Numbered from the stretch's first letter, positions 20,089-28,807 are shown. The stretch is DNA of 64,000 nucleotides from Skermania sp. ID1734 (GCF_007489285.1 NZ_VLIY01000007.1:62001-126000), one strand, 5' to 3'. Program-made: numbers and translations. Notes: generated by a model not told the origin, from the letters alone.

Positions 20089-20343
20089 TTACCTGCTCGT
20101 GAACGGCAGCAACGCCATCTCGCGCGCGTTCTTCACCGCAGTGGCCACCTGCCGCTGCTGCTGCGGGGTGAGCCCGGTGACGCGGCGGCTGCGGATCTTG
20201 CCGCGGTCGGAGATGAACGTGCGCAGCAGGTTGATGTCCTTGTAGTCGACGGTTTCGATGCCCGCCGCGATCAGCGGATTCTTCTTGCCACGCTTGGCGG
20301 GCTCATTGCGTGCGCTCTTGGACGGTATCCGTTTGGCCGCCAT
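20089..20343 (-). CDS. rpsR2: 30S ribosomal protein S18, zinc-independent paralogue
   Basis: 84-residue bS18. The core [26 protein letters not shown] is conserved. The zinc-binding cysteines of the usual S18 are absent (the protein has no Cys at all), so this is the C-minus paralogue that replaces the zinc form under zinc limitation in mycobacteria. The start at 20343 is set by GAGGGAG upstream; an in-frame extension to 20379 lacks support. Unlike the usual arrangement it is not beside other C-minus ribosomal genes. No convincing Zur box was recognised upstream, so regulation is open. Confidence 0.9.
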   Translation of the reverse strand: MAAKRIPSKSARNEPAKRGKKNPLIAAGIETVDYKDINLLRTFISDRGKIRSRRVTGLTPQQQRQVATAVKNAREMALLPFTSR

Positions 20344-20456
20344 GCTCACCATCTCCCTCTGGTTGGCGCCTGAAGCCATCGTATCGAAGAGCCGGGCGTG
20401 CGACGGAGATCACATTTCAGGTTGGTCTCAGCTGGTTTGGGTACAAAACATCGACT

Positions 20457-21899
20457 GTGAGCACCCTTTCGATGCGGGCACCCGAGATCGTCGTCGAGCC
20501 GACCGCCGGCAGGCGCGATTCGCCACCCGCTCGACGAATGGTGTGGCTACCTGCCGCCGCGTTCGTTGTTCTTGCCGCGGTGTATTCCTTGCTGGGTTTG
20601 CGCAATCAGGCACACCTGGCCACCTCGGGATACGACCTGGGAATTTTCGTGCAAGAGGTCGCCGCCTACGCGCACGGCCACGCGCCTTGGGTGCCGCTGC
20701 TGGGCAGCAACGCGCTCGGCGACCACTTTTCGCCGCTGATGGCCGTCCTGGCACCGGTGTACCGGGTATTCCCGAGCCCGGACACTTTGATGGTCGCCCA
20801 GGCGGTGCTCTTCGCCGTGGGCGTCATCCCGCTGAGCCGCTGGGCGCTGCGCAGGCTGGGTAGCGTCGCCGCCGTCGTAGTGTCGCTTGGTTACGGCTTG
20901 TCGTGGGGGCTGCAGTCGGCGGCGAACTTCGACTTCCATGAGATCGCTCTAGCGGTCCCGCTGCTGGCGTTCTCGGTGACGGCGCTGGGCAACCGGCATT
21001 GGCGCGCCGGCCTGCTGTGGGCGCTGCCGTTGGTGTTCGTCAAAGAAGACCTGGGGCTGACCGTCTTCGCCATCGGCGCCTTCGTTGCCTGGTTCACCAC
21101 CGGCCGCACCAGATGGTGGGGTGTCGTCGCCGCGTGCTGGGGTGTCGCCTGGACCGCCTTGGCGGTCACGGTCATCATTCCGGCGCTAAGTCCGAACGGC
21201 ACCTACGGGCAGGCCAGCAAACTCGGCTCGGGCGGCGTGGGCAGCGCGCTCGACAGTGCATGGCACGGTCTGCTTTCGGGCGACGACCGCGGCTCGACTG
21301 TCTTTCTGCTGCTGTTGATCACGGGTTTTGTGGCGCTGCGGTCGCCTCTGATCGTGCTGGCGCTGCCGACCTTGGGGTGGCGTTTCATCAGCAACAACAG
21401 CAATTTCTGGGGGCCCGACTACCACTACAGCGCGGTGCTGATGCCGATCATGTTCGCCGCGTTGATCGATGCGCTGGTGCGTGGTCGGGACAGCGGCAGG
21501 ATCGGTGCCGGTGCCAGGAAGGCCGTGCTCGCCGTGGTTTTCGTGGTCGCCGTGGCCGGGCTGCCGGTGTTGCCGCTGTCGCGCCTCATGTACGCCCAAA
21601 CGTGGCGAGCTGATCCCCAGCGCAGCGCGATCACCCAACTTACCCAGCAGATTCCGCCCGGTTCGACCATTGCGGCATCCAATAACATTGCGCCCCAACT
21701 GGTGTCCAACTACAGCGTCACCATTTTCCCGCAGTTGCCGCAGGATCACGTCACCCCGGACTGGATCATGGTCAACCTGTCGAATCCGTCGCGGTGGCCG
21801 AAGGATCCGGCTGGTGACAAGCAGGCCATCGCCGACGCCGAGACTGCGGGCTACACCGTGCGCGGCCAAGAAGCCGGGATCGTGCTGCTGCAGCGGTAG
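20457..21899 (+). CDS. DUF2079 polytopic membrane protein
   Basis: About 480 residues beginning at the GTG at 20457 (an ATG at 20472 is an alternative). The family signature is seen around GYDLGIFVQEVAAYAHG and LGDHFSPLMAVLAPVYR near residues 55-100. Ten or so membrane helices follow, then a soluble C-terminal tail including PPGSTIAASNNIAPQLV. DUF2079 proteins resemble GT-C glycosyltransferases in topology; the acidic pair in loop one and the C-terminal domain fit that, but acceptor and donor are unknown. It is divergent from rpsR2 and ends just before an inverted copy of the dispersed repeat. Confidence 0.85.
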   Translation: MSTLSMRAPEIVVEPTAGRRDSPPARRMVWLPAAAFVVLAAVYSLLGLRNQAHLATSGYDLGIFVQEVAAYAHGHAPWVPLLGSNALGDHFSPLMAVLAPVYRVFPSPDTLMVAQAVLFAVGVIPLSRWALRRLGSVAAVVVSLGYGLSWGLQSAANFDFHEIALAVPLLAFSVTALGNRHWRAGLLWALPLVFVKEDLGLTVFAIGAFVAWFTTGRTRWWGVVAACWGVAWTALAVTVIIPALSPNGTYGQASKLGSGGVGSALDSAWHGLLSGDDRGSTVFLLLLITGFVALRSPLIVLALPTLGWRFISNNSNFWGPDYHYSAVLMPIMFAALIDALVRGRDSGRIGAGARKAVLAVVFVVAVAGLPVLPLSRLMYAQTWRADPQRSAITQLTQQIPPGSTIAASNNIAPQLVSNYSVTIFPQLPQDHVTPDWIMVNLSNPSRWPKDPAGDKQAIADAETAGYTVRGQEAGIVLLQR

Positions 21900-21913
21900 G
21901 GATCCGACGGTTT

Positions 21914-22060
21914 TGCCGGCCAGCTCCACTCGCTTCGCTCCTCGCGACTGCGTCGCTGCGATGCTCACTCGCGGCCTGACGGGTGCCTTTGCCGGCCAGC
22001 TCCACTCGCTCCGCTCCTCGCGACTGCGTCGCTGCGATGCTCACTCGCGGCCTGACCGGG
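21914..22060 (-). repeat. Two tandem copies of the dispersed repeat, inverted orientation
   Basis: Two units with a period of 76 bases (starting at 21914 and 21990), reverse-complementary to the copies at 19920-20073. They lie directly after the DUF2079 stop and end 6 bases before the first MprA-box half-site. The two pairs therefore bracket rpsR2 plus the DUF2079 gene as a roughly 2-kb inverted-repeat-flanked segment. Confidence 0.88.
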
Positions 22061-22065
22061 AGTGT

Positions 22066-22082
22066 TCTCAGACAGATCTCAG
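22066..22082 (+). promoter_or_regulatory. Putative MprA box upstream of mprA
   Basis: TCTCAG at 22066-22071 and again at 22077-22082: direct repeats one helical turn apart (11-bp period), ending 22 bases before the mprA ATG. MprA of M. tuberculosis binds paired direct repeats carrying a CTCAG core and autoregulates. An identical arrangement occurs before pepD, which argues against chance. Confidence 0.65.
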
Positions 22083-22104
22083 TCGATGAGGCCACACTGT
22101 TGAC

Positions 22105-22794
22105 ATGCGGATATTGGTGGTCGACGACGACCGGGCGGTTCGAGAATCGTTGCGCCGCTCGCTGACGTTCAATGGCTACACCGTCGATCTCGCCGTCGAC
22201 GGAATGGACGCCCTGGAGAAAACCGTCGCCTCCCGACCCGACGCTCTCGTGCTGGACGTCATGATGCCGCGCGTCGACGGTCTCGAAGTCTGCCGACGTC
22301 TGCGCAGCACCGGAGATGACCTGCCCATCCTGGTGCTGACCGCGCGGGACTCGGTGTCGGAGCGGGTTGCCGGTCTCGACGCGGGCGCCGATGACTACCT
22401 GCCCAAGCCGTTCGCGCTCGAGGAGTTGCTCGCCCGCCTGCGCGCGCTGCTGCGCCGGGCCGGGTCCGACGCGGAACCGGCAGGCTCGGAGACGCTGAGC
22501 TTTGCCGACCTCACCCTCGATCCGAATACCCGCGAGGTATCGCGCGGCGAGCGGCAGATCAGCCTCACCCGCACGGAGTTCGCGCTGCTCGAGATGCTCA
22601 TGGCCAACCCGCGCCGGGTGCTCACCCGCAGCCGGATCCTCGAAGAGGTGTGGGGTTACGATTTTCCGACCTCCGGCAACGCCCTTGAGGTCTACGTGGG
22701 ATACCTGCGCCGGAAGACCGAAGCCGAAGGCGAATCGCGGCTGATTCATACCGTGCGCGGTGTCGGTTACGTGCTGCGGGAGACGCCTCCGTGA
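22105..22794 (+). CDS. mprA: Response regulator MprA
   Basis: 229-residue OmpR/PhoB-type regulator. The receiver domain (1-115) has the acidic pocket VVDDD at 6-9, phospho-acceptor D51 (VLDVMMP) and K101 (YLPKPF). The winged-helix DNA-binding domain spans about 130-226 ([33 protein letters not shown]). It is paired with the MprB kinase gene with a 4-base GTGA overlap and followed by pepD and moaB2, exactly as Rv0981-Rv0984. In mycobacteria it responds to envelope stress. TCTCAG repeats upstream suggest autoregulation. Confidence 0.96.
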   Translation: MRILVVDDDRAVRESLRRSLTFNGYTVDLAVDGMDALEKTVASRPDALVLDVMMPRVDGLEVCRRLRSTGDDLPILVLTARDSVSERVAGLDAGADDYLPKPFALEELLARLRALLRRAGSDAEPAGSETLSFADLTLDPNTREVSRGERQISLTRTEFALLEMLMANPRRVLTRSRILEEVWGYDFPTSGNALEVYVGYLRRKTEAEGESRLIHTVRGVGYVLRETPP

Positions 22795-24290
22795 AATTCG
22801 GCTCTCGGGCCGGCCGGCGTCGCTTCCCGCAAGGTGACGCAACCCGGTCGGCGTTGCCGCTGATCAACCCGGGGCACGAACCGCCGAGCATGCGCCCGCC
22901 CATGCCACTAACCCGTTCGGTGTCGCTGCGGTGGCGGGTGACCCTACTCGCCGCGTCGGTGGTCGCCATCGCGGTGGCCGTAATGGCGATCGCGGCCTAT
23001 GCGGTCGTTGCCCGCGCGCTCTACGCCGACGTCGACAATCAGTTGAAGACCCGTGCCTCGACGTTGATCGACAACAACTTCGATTCGTTCGACTTCCGGT
23101 CGATCTCGCTGGCCACGTTCTATTCCAAGGACATCAGCGTCGCGCTGATCTTCCCCGACTTGAAGGTCTACATGCCGCCCGGCTCGGACACGCCGATCGG
23201 CACGGACGAACTCGAGGTCGCCAAGGGCGAACGGGCATCGTCGCTGCGCACTGTCGACAACCAGCGGGTGCTGACCGAACGCACCAACACCGGCTCGACC
23301 CTGGTCATCGCGCAGCGCCTGGCGCCCACCGGCGCGGTGCTCGACCGGCTCGCGTGGGTGTTGTTCATCGTCGGCGGTGGTGGTGTTCTGCTCGCGGCGG
23401 TAGCCGGTATGGCCGTCGGCCGCACCGGATTACGGCCCGTCGCTCGGCTCACGGCGGCTACCGAGCGGGTGGCGCGCACCGACGACCTGACCCCCATTCC
23501 GGTGACCGGAAACGATGAATTGGCCCGGCTCACCGAAAGTTTCAACACGATGCTCCGCGCGCTCGCCGAATCCCGGGACAGGCAAAGCCGATTGGTCGCC
23601 GACGCCGGTCACGAGCTGCGCACTCCGCTGACCTCGTTGCGTACCAATACGGAATTGCTGATCGCGGCGAGCCGTCCTGGGGCTCCACGTATTCCGGACA
23701 ACGATATGGCGGAGTTGCGCGCCGACGTGATGGCGCAGATCGAGGAGTTGTCCACGCTGGTCGGCGATTTGGTGGACCTGGCCCGCGAGGATGCCCCGGA
23801 GACGGTGTACGAACGGGTCGACCTCGGCGACGTCGTGGAACGGGCGCTCGAGCGTGCGCGGCGGCGCCGCAACGAGATTCGGTTCGAGGCTCAGCTGCAA
23901 CCATGGTTCGTCTACGGCCACGAGGCCGGACTCGAGCGGGCCGTGCTGAACGTGCTGGACAATGCCGCCAAATGGAGCCCGCCCGGCGCGGAGGTCGTCG
24001 TGCTGATGCGCCAGGTCGGCAACGGGTTGCTGGAACTAACCGTCGACGACGCCGGTCCGGGAATTCCGGTCGCCGAACGTGAACTGGTATTCGAACGCTT
24101 CTATCGGACAACCTCATCACGGTCGATGCCCGGCTCCGGCCTCGGTCTGGCAATTGTTCGGCAAGTGGTCACCAAACACGGCGGCACGATCGCGGTTGAT
24201 ACCTCAACGCGCGGCGGTGCGCTGATCAGGATCGATCTTCCGGGTGAGGCCGGGGCTGCTGTGGCGGCCGAGGCGGATGTGGGAATCTGA
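22791..24290 (+). CDS. mprB: Sensor histidine kinase MprB
   Basis: 499 residues with two membrane helices (about 50-73 and 187-208) enclosing an extracytoplasmic sensor loop, then a HAMP segment, a HisKA domain with H274 in [10 protein letters not shown], and an HATPase domain ([31 protein letters not shown]). It phosphorylates the adjacent MprA. The GTG start overlaps mprA by 4 bases. The cytoplasmic N-terminal extension of about 40 residues is longer than usual and could mean that translation begins at ATG 22890 or 22902 instead. Confidence 0.95.
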   Translation: MKFGSRAGRRRFPQGDATRSALPLINPGHEPPSMRPPMPLTRSVSLRWRVTLLAASVVAIAVAVMAIAAYAVVARALYADVDNQLKTRASTLIDNNFDSFDFRSISLATFYSKDISVALIFPDLKVYMPPGSDTPIGTDELEVAKGERASSLRTVDNQRVLTERTNTGSTLVIAQRLAPTGAVLDRLAWVLFIVGGGGVLLAAVAGMAVGRTGLRPVARLTAATERVARTDDLTPIPVTGNDELARLTESFNTMLRALAESRDRQSRLVADAGHELRTPLTSLRTNTELLIAASRPGAPRIPDNDMAELRADVMAQIEELSTLVGDLVDLAREDAPETVYERVDLGDVVERALERARRRRNEIRFEAQLQPWFVYGHEAGLERAVLNVLDNAAKWSPPGAEVVVLMRQVGNGLLELTVDDAGPGIPVAERELVFERFYRTTSSRSMPGSGLGLAIVRQVVTKHGGTIAVDTSTRGGALIRIDLPGEAGAAVAAEADVGI

Positions 24291-24318
24291 ACGGAGTTTC
24301 GACAACTCCAAAGCGCCG

Positions 24319-24335
24319 TCTCAGTCACTTCTCAG
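24319..24335 (+). promoter_or_regulatory. Putative MprA box upstream of pepD
   Basis: TCTCAG at 24319-24324 and 24330-24335, the same 11-bp-period direct repeat as before mprA. A TATAGA at 24363-24368 lies 27 bases downstream and could be the -10 element, which would put the box at or just above the -35 region, the usual place for an OmpR-family activator. The pepD ATG is at 24405. Confidence 0.65.
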
Positions 24336-24404
24336 CACTGTCGGTCATCGTGAGTAAGTGGGTATAGAGAAGGTGACGAATCGCGTCGGATGATAGGTGA
24401 GTAG

Positions 24405-25697
24405 ATGACAGACGAAAACAATCCGGCAAACGGCCCGCAGCAGCCGCAACAGCAGCCTCCGGACTATCAGACTCGGCCGTATCCGCCGCAGTACAACCAG
24501 CCGTACCAGCAGCCCTACCACCCGGGATTTACCGGGCCGGAGCAAGTGCACGGCCCCAATACGTCAGCCCCGCGCAGCATTCGCGGCAAGCTGGTCGCGG
24601 GCGCGGTCGCGCTGGCCCTGGTAAGCGGCGGCGTTGGCGGCGCGGTGGGTGCTGCCGTCGTCTCCACCCAGGACTCGACGACCACTTCGTCGAGTGGTGC
24701 GGTGACCAACGCCCTCAACGCGCCGCAACCATCGACGAGTCCGGTGATCAACGCACCGGCCGGTTCGGTGCAAGCGGTCGCCGCGAAGGTCCTGCCCAGC
24801 GTGGTGATGATCAAGGTCGCCGGAGCGCGGGCCGAGGGCGAAGGATCTGGGGTGATCTTGTCCTCCGACGGATTGATACTCACCAACAACCATGTGGCCA
24901 CCGGCGCCGGTCCCAACAGCAATCTGACGGTCGCCTTCGCCGACGGGTCGACCGCTCCCGCGCAACTGGTGGGCGCGGACCCGGTTTCGGATCTGGCCGT
25001 CATCAAGGTGGCCGGCAAGAGCGGCCTGACGCCGATCGAGCTGGGTTCCTCGGCCAACCTGCAGGTCGGTCAGCAGGTCGTCGCGATCGGATCGCCCCTG
25101 GGTCTGGCCGGAACCGTCACGTCGGGCATCATCTCGTCCCTGAACCGGCCGGTGTCGACCAGTGGCGAGTCCGGTAATCAGGACACGGTGATCGACGCGA
25201 TCCAGACCGACGCAGCGATCAACCCGGGCAACTCCGGTGGTGCGCTGGTCGATATGAACGGCAAGCTCATTGGGATCAACTCGGCCATCGCCACCCTGGG
25301 CGGCGGCGAAATGACCGGCCAGCAGAGCGGGTCGATCGGCCTGGGCTTCGCGATCCCGGTGGACCAGGCCCGGCGCATTGCCGAGGAGTTGATCAAGACC
25401 GGTCACGCCACGCACGCCATGATCGGCGTCAGCGTGCCCTCGCAGGACACCTCGAACGGTGCTCGGGTGATCGACGTTCAGCCCGGTAGCCCGGCAGCGT
25501 CCGCAGGCATTCCCAAGGGCGCGGTGATCACCAAGGTCGACGACCGGGTGATCGACTCGGGCGACGCCCTGATCGCGGCGATTCGCTCGCACGCTCCCGG
25601 CGACAAGGTGAAGGTCACCTACACCGACCCGTCCGGCGCGAATCCGAAGACCGTTGACGTGACCCTCGCGGTCGCACCGACGCCGGGAGGTCGCTGA
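24405..25697 (+). CDS. pepD: HtrA-like serine protease PepD
   Basis: 430 residues: a Pro/Gln/Tyr-rich cytoplasmic N-terminus (1-57), one membrane anchor (about 61-86), a trypsin-like protease domain with H163 (TNNHVA), D196 (SDLAVI) and S277 (NPGNSGGAL), and a C-terminal PDZ domain (about 335-425). It degrades or refolds damaged envelope proteins and in mycobacteria acts in the MprAB/SigE stress network. A putative MprA box lies upstream. The stop overlaps the start of moaB2 by one base. Confidence 0.96.
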   Translation: MTDENNPANGPQQPQQQPPDYQTRPYPPQYNQPYQQPYHPGFTGPEQVHGPNTSAPRSIRGKLVAGAVALALVSGGVGGAVGAAVVSTQDSTTTSSSGAVTNALNAPQPSTSPVINAPAGSVQAVAAKVLPSVVMIKVAGARAEGEGSGVILSSDGLILTNNHVATGAGPNSNLTVAFADGSTAPAQLVGADPVSDLAVIKVAGKSGLTPIELGSSANLQVGQQVVAIGSPLGLAGTVTSGIISSLNRPVSTSGESGNQDTVIDAIQTDAAINPGNSGGALVDMNGKLIGINSAIATLGGGEMTGQQSGSIGLGFAIPVDQARRIAEELIKTGHATHAMIGVSVPSQDTSNGARVIDVQPGSPAASAGIPKGAVITKVDDRVIDSGDALIAAIRSHAPGDKVKVTYTDPSGANPKTVDVTLAVAPTPGGR

Positions 25698-26278
25698 TGC
25701 ACACGGCAGCAGATGCGCGCAGGTGGGCGATTCTCGGGCAGTTGCAACCGGATTCGGACGGTGCCATTACGGTAGACACCATGCATATCGATGCCCCGGT
25801 GGCAGGTCGCGCGCTCGTCGTGGTCGTTGACGACCGCACGGCCCACGGCGACAACGCAGATTCCGCTGGACCGTTGGTGACCGAGTTGCTGAGCGAGGCG
25901 GGCTTTCTCGTCGATGCAACCGTGATCGTGTCCAATGACGAGGTCGAGATTCGCAACGCGCTCAACACCGCCGTGATCGGCGGGGTGGATCTGGTGATTT
26001 CCGTCGGCGGCACCGGGGTTGCCCCGCGCGATGTCACCCCTGACGCGACGGCCGACGTGCTCGACCGCGAGTTGCCGGGCATTAGCGAAGCGCTGCGGGC
26101 GTCGGGCTTGGCGGCCGGCGCGCTCGACGCGGGATTGTCGCGCGGCTTGGTCGGCCTTTCGGGCAGCACGTTGGTGGTCAATCTGGCCGGCTCACGCGCC
26201 GCGATCCGCGATGGCATGGCCACGCTGACGCCGCTGGCCAGTCATGTGATCGACGAGTTGTCCGGTCTCGGGGAGTAA
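25697..26278 (+). CDS. moaB2: Molybdopterin adenylyltransferase-like MoaB2
   Basis: 193-residue MogA/MoaB-type protein with the molybdopterin-binding signature LVISVGGTGVAPRDVTPDAT near residue 100 and SGSTLVVNLAGS near the C-terminus. It is expected to bind or adenylylate molybdopterin. Synteny is with Rv0984, directly after pepD. The ATG at 25697 overlaps the pepD stop (TGATG) and has GGGAGG 7 bases upstream, so the 28-residue N-terminal extension before MHIDAPVAG is probably real. Confidence 0.9.
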   Translation: MHTAADARRWAILGQLQPDSDGAITVDTMHIDAPVAGRALVVVVDDRTAHGDNADSAGPLVTELLSEAGFLVDATVIVSNDEVEIRNALNTAVIGGVDLVISVGGTGVAPRDVTPDATADVLDRELPGISEALRASGLAAGALDAGLSRGLVGLSGSTLVVNLAGSRAAIRDGMATLTPLASHVIDELSGLGE

Positions 26279-26433
26279 TGGCAGGTTCGGCGGCGGACAA
26301 GGCGCGCCTCGCGGAAATTTTCGGCGAGGCGCTGCCGGAGATCACCAGCGACGAGCGCGAGCCTCGGCCGTCCGCTGAGGAGCGGTCTGTCGACGAGCGA
26401 CTTCTGCGGGAAAAGCCGCCGCACCATATCTAG
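26278..26433 (+). CDS. Small conserved actinobacterial protein, 51 aa
   Basis: Begins at an ATG overlapping the moaB2 stop (TAATG) and encodes a charged, soluble peptide: MAGSAADKARLAEIFGEALP, then an acidic/Arg stretch, ending REKPPHHI. Short proteins with this layout, an LxEIFG-type helix followed by an acidic TSDE segment and a C-terminal PPHH, recur in actinobacteria, usually as hypothetical proteins. Overlap with moaB2 and the uninterrupted high-GC3 frame support expression as the last gene of the mprA-mprB-pepD-moaB2 run. Function unknown. Confidence 0.7.
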   Translation: MAGSAADKARLAEIFGEALPEITSDEREPRPSAEERSVDERLLREKPPHHI

Positions 26434-26437
26434 TCGC

Positions 26438-26505
26438 CCCCGCGCGCGGGTTTGCGCTGCAGCACAAGATCATTGGCTCGCCCTACCGCAAATCCGCGCG
26501 CGGGG
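26438..26505. terminator. Long-stem bidirectional terminator
   Basis: A 19-base arm at 26438-26456 pairs with 26487-26505, with one G-T wobble, around a 30-base loop. It sits between the convergent 51-aa gene and mscL, where it can serve both strands. The stem is extremely GC-rich and there is no long T-tract, typical of actinobacterial terminators. Confidence 0.55.
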
Positions 26506-26513
26506 ACGGCGGT

Positions 26514-26921
26514 TCAGTGGCCGGGAACGTTGTCCGGCGACTTCGGTCCGTTGGCCAGCAGGTCACGGATCTGGATCAGGACGTCGGTGTCGCTGAGCTC
26601 CTCTTCACCCTCGGCGACGAAGCGCTTCTTCACAGTGGTCATCGGCAGCACGACAACGAAATAAAGCACCGCCGCGATGATGATGAAGTTGATCGCGGCC
26701 GTGATGACCGCGCCGATGTTGACGAAGGTGTTCGGGTTGTCGCTCAGAAGCCTGAAGCCCCAGCCGACGTTGTTGGTGCCACCCAGTGCGGCGATCAACG
26801 GGTTGATGATGTTGTTGCTGAACGCGGTGACGATTGCCACGAATGCGGTACCCATGACGACCGCGATCGCCAGATCGACCACGTTTCCGCGCATGATGAA
26901 GTCTTTGAAGCCCTTGAGCAC
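26514..26921 (-). CDS. mscL: Large-conductance mechanosensitive channel MscL
   Basis: 135 residues forming a homopentameric emergency pressure valve in the plasma membrane. The N-terminal amphipathic helix and TM1 (MLKGFKDFIMRGNVVDLAIAV), the GTAF turn, TM2 (INFIIIAAVLYFVVVLP) and the charged C-terminal bundle helix are all present. M. tuberculosis has mscL (Rv0985c) in the same place and orientation. The 93-base gap to the next upstream gene, also on the minus strand, would hold the promoter. Confidence 0.96.
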   Translation of the reverse strand: MLKGFKDFIMRGNVVDLAIAVVMGTAFVAIVTAFSNNIINPLIAALGGTNNVGWGFRLLSDNPNTFVNIGAVITAAINFIIIAAVLYFVVVLPMTTVKKRFVAEGEEELSDTDVLIQIRDLLANGPKSPDNVPGH

Positions 26922-27014
26922 TGTCTTCTCCGATCAGACGAGCCTTGTGCGTACGAGCAAGGAATGGTAGCGGTTTCCGGTTAATCCGGCGGTGACGGAA
27001 AGGTCAGCGTTACC

Positions 27015-27674
27015 TCAATGGAAGGTAACCGTTAGCGCATCCGTCAGCGACGCGGCGGCTACCTTTTCGGCAGCGGCGGTCGGCATCGCGAGCAGCACGA
27101 CCTTCTCCTTGGACCGCGCAGAATCGGGCGCGGAGACGAGAACCACGACAGCGTCGGCAGCGATGACTCGCGCCTGGCCGGCGGCATCGGCGCTGTGTGG
27201 CGCGCTGAGCACATCCACCCGGTCGCCGGACCTCAGCAATTCCGTGACGGCCGCCTCGGCGAGTTGTACGGGAACCAAGCGTCCGTCGTCGCGCCCCGTT
27301 GCCGCTACGGCTAATCGTGGCCCAAGGATTCGGACATCGGTGAGCGTTTCACCGGCCCGAGCCGGGCCTGCGACAGTGTGGCCGACAACGTCGGCGGTAC
27401 TGGTCAATGCGCCGTCCGGCAGCGCGTTGCGGGCGTGTTCAGCGAGAGTGAGATCGTCGGCGGTGAGGACACGCCCCGGCTGCAGATCGCGCGCGGCCAC
27501 CACCACTCGCGCAATTGCCCGGTCGGGGTCGTCGCGCAGCATCAGGACGACACCGAGTGCGGCAAGCGCGCCAGCCGCAATTTTGCGTGCCAACGGCGTT
27601 CGGAGCCAGACGATGTAGCGGAGTTCGGCGAGCCGCTGCAGCGGCGTCGGGGAGAGGTCAGCGGGACGGGCCAT
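27015..27674 (-). CDS. SAF-domain protein (CpaB/FlgA-like)
   Basis: 219 residues: a basic cytoplasmic N-terminus, one membrane segment at about 31-46, and an extracytoplasmic SAF domain starting VVVAARDLQPGRVLTADDLTLAE, the fold shared by CpaB/RcpC pilus-assembly and FlgA proteins. A C-terminal beta-rich region with VQLAEAAVTELLRSGDRVDVLS follows, as in CpaB. No pilus genes are nearby, so a specific secretion partner cannot be named. It lies between mscL and fmdB as a similar hypothetical gene does in mycobacteria. Function uncertain. Confidence 0.8.
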   Translation of the reverse strand: MARPADLSPTPLQRLAELRYIVWLRTPLARKIAAGALAALGVVLMLRDDPDRAIARVVVAARDLQPGRVLTADDLTLAEHARNALPDGALTSTADVVGHTVAGPARAGETLTDVRILGPRLAVAATGRDDGRLVPVQLAEAAVTELLRSGDRVDVLSAPHSADAAGQARVIAADAVVVLVSAPDSARSKEKVVLLAMPTAAAEKVAAASLTDALTVTFH

Positions 27675-27756
27675 GCCCGCAGGCTATGGCTACTTCAGGA
27701 GGCTTCAGCGCCACAATGGGCTGGCTGTGGATAAACCACCGTTGGGGATAACGCCG

Positions 27757-28065
27757 TTAGCTTGCGACCGCCTGCTTTGTCGAGGTCGAGGAATCGCTCT
27801 TGGCGCCGTTGGATGTGCCCGAATCCGACTTGGTGGAATCCGACTTGCTCGACTCGGACCGCGCCGGCTCGGAGGCGGTCGATCCGCCGCCGCGGCTATC
27901 TGTGCGGTAGAACCCGCTGCCTTTGAAGACGATCCCTACGGAGTTGAACAGCTTGCGCAACTTGCCCTGGCACTTGTCGCACACGGTGAGTGCGTCATCG
28001 GTGAACGACTGCACGATGTCGAACCGGTTGTCGCACTCGGTGCAAGCGTAGGAATAGGTGGGCAC
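27757..28065 (-). CDS. FmdB-family zinc-ribbon protein
   Basis: 102 residues. The N-terminal half is a zinc ribbon with C8-x2-C11 and C29-x2-C32 in MPTYSYACTEC and VCDKC, followed by FNSVGIVFKGSGFYRTD, the FmdB regulator signature. The C-terminal 50 residues are low-complexity Ser/Lys/Asp and likely disordered. The GTG at 28065 is selected because ACGGAGG sits upstream; the longer frame to 28131 has no such signal. M. tuberculosis has the same gene (Rv0991c) beside the folate cyclo-ligase; that homologue has been described as a redox-responsive chaperone. Confidence 0.92.
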   Translation of the reverse strand: MPTYSYACTECDNRFDIVQSFTDDALTVCDKCQGKLRKLFNSVGIVFKGSGFYRTDSRGGGSTASEPARSESSKSDSTKSDSGTSNGAKSDSSTSTKQAVAS

Positions 28066-28162
28066 GTCAACCTCCGTGGGATACCATCCGCTGTTCTGGC
28101 ACTCTACCGCCGACAGTGCCAACAACGCCATTCCAGCGGAAATTCCCCAGCGTGTGGATGGC

Positions 28163-28807
28163 TTACTCGGTCCGCAATTGGGTGAGACCGCCGTTCGGGC
28201 TCAGCGCCCACCCGACCGGGCGATCGTGTGCCTGCGCTGGGAGCAGCGGCACGATTTCGCAGTCGCGGACCACGGCGATCAGGCGGCCGCGCGCGAGTTC
28301 CAGTGAGCGGTCGTAATAGCCGGCGCCGCGGCCCAGCCGTACCCCGCGCCTGTCGACAGCCAGAGCAGGCAGGAGGACGAGCGAAGCTGTCGCGATGGCG
28401 TCGGGCGGGAGCAGATCGCCGGTTGGCTCCCGTAGTCCGCGCGGTGCGTCGGTGAGGCTGTCCAGTCCGGTGAACCGTCCCCAGTACAGCGGCCCCAGAT
28501 CACGCACCACTGGCAGCAACACCGTTGCGCCCGCGTGTGCGAGCGCAGTCAACAGCGACGGCGAACCCGGCTCGGTGCCGACCGGGACGTAGGCGCAGAC
28601 CGTTTTCCCGGCGGCGACGATGCCGGCCGCCGCAACCGCGAGCGCGTCGGCTTCGGCCGCGTGCACAGCCGGCGACACGGCGCGCCGGGCGCGCAGAATT
28701 GCTGAGCGCCATTGCGCTTTGGTTTCATGAGGTCCGGAGGGGTATTCGCCAGATCGTCCGTCGGGTGACGGCGAGCCGTCATGGCCTCGATCAGGGGACG
28801 CGGTCAC
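28163..28807 (-). CDS. 5-formyltetrahydrofolate cyclo-ligase
   Basis: 214-residue enzyme converting 5-formyl-THF to 5,10-methenyl-THF with ATP, recycling the storage folate. Signatures are KAQWRSAILRARRAVS near the N-terminus and the nucleotide-binding RRGVRLGRGAGYYDRSL near residue 155. The first 28 residues are a non-conserved acidic/Pro-rich extension, and a start closer to HETKAQWR is possible. It is divergent from galU with a gap of only about 40 bases, as in M. tuberculosis (Rv0992c/galU). Confidence 0.92.
   Translation of the reverse strand: MTASPDRGHDGSPSPDGRSGEYPSGPHETKAQWRSAILRARRAVSPAVHAAEADALAVAAAGIVAAGKTVCAYVPVGTEPGSPSLLTALAHAGATVLLPVVRDLGPLYWGRFTGLDSLTDAPRGLREPTGDLLPPDAIATASLVLLPALAVDRRGVRLGRGAGYYDRSLELARGRLIAVVRDCEIVPLLPAQAHDRPVGWALSPNGGLTQLRTE

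Noticed and set aside
20344-20456. Zur box upstream of the zinc-independent S18 gene
   Set aside because: No sequence close to the AT-rich TGAAAATNATTTTCA-type palindrome was seen; GAAATGTGATCTC is too weak.
19808-22842. Frames starting MSIAATQSRGAERVEL or SIAATQSRGAKRVEL
   Set aside because: They begin inside the dispersed repeats and run antisense to uppP, the DUF2079 gene or mprA.
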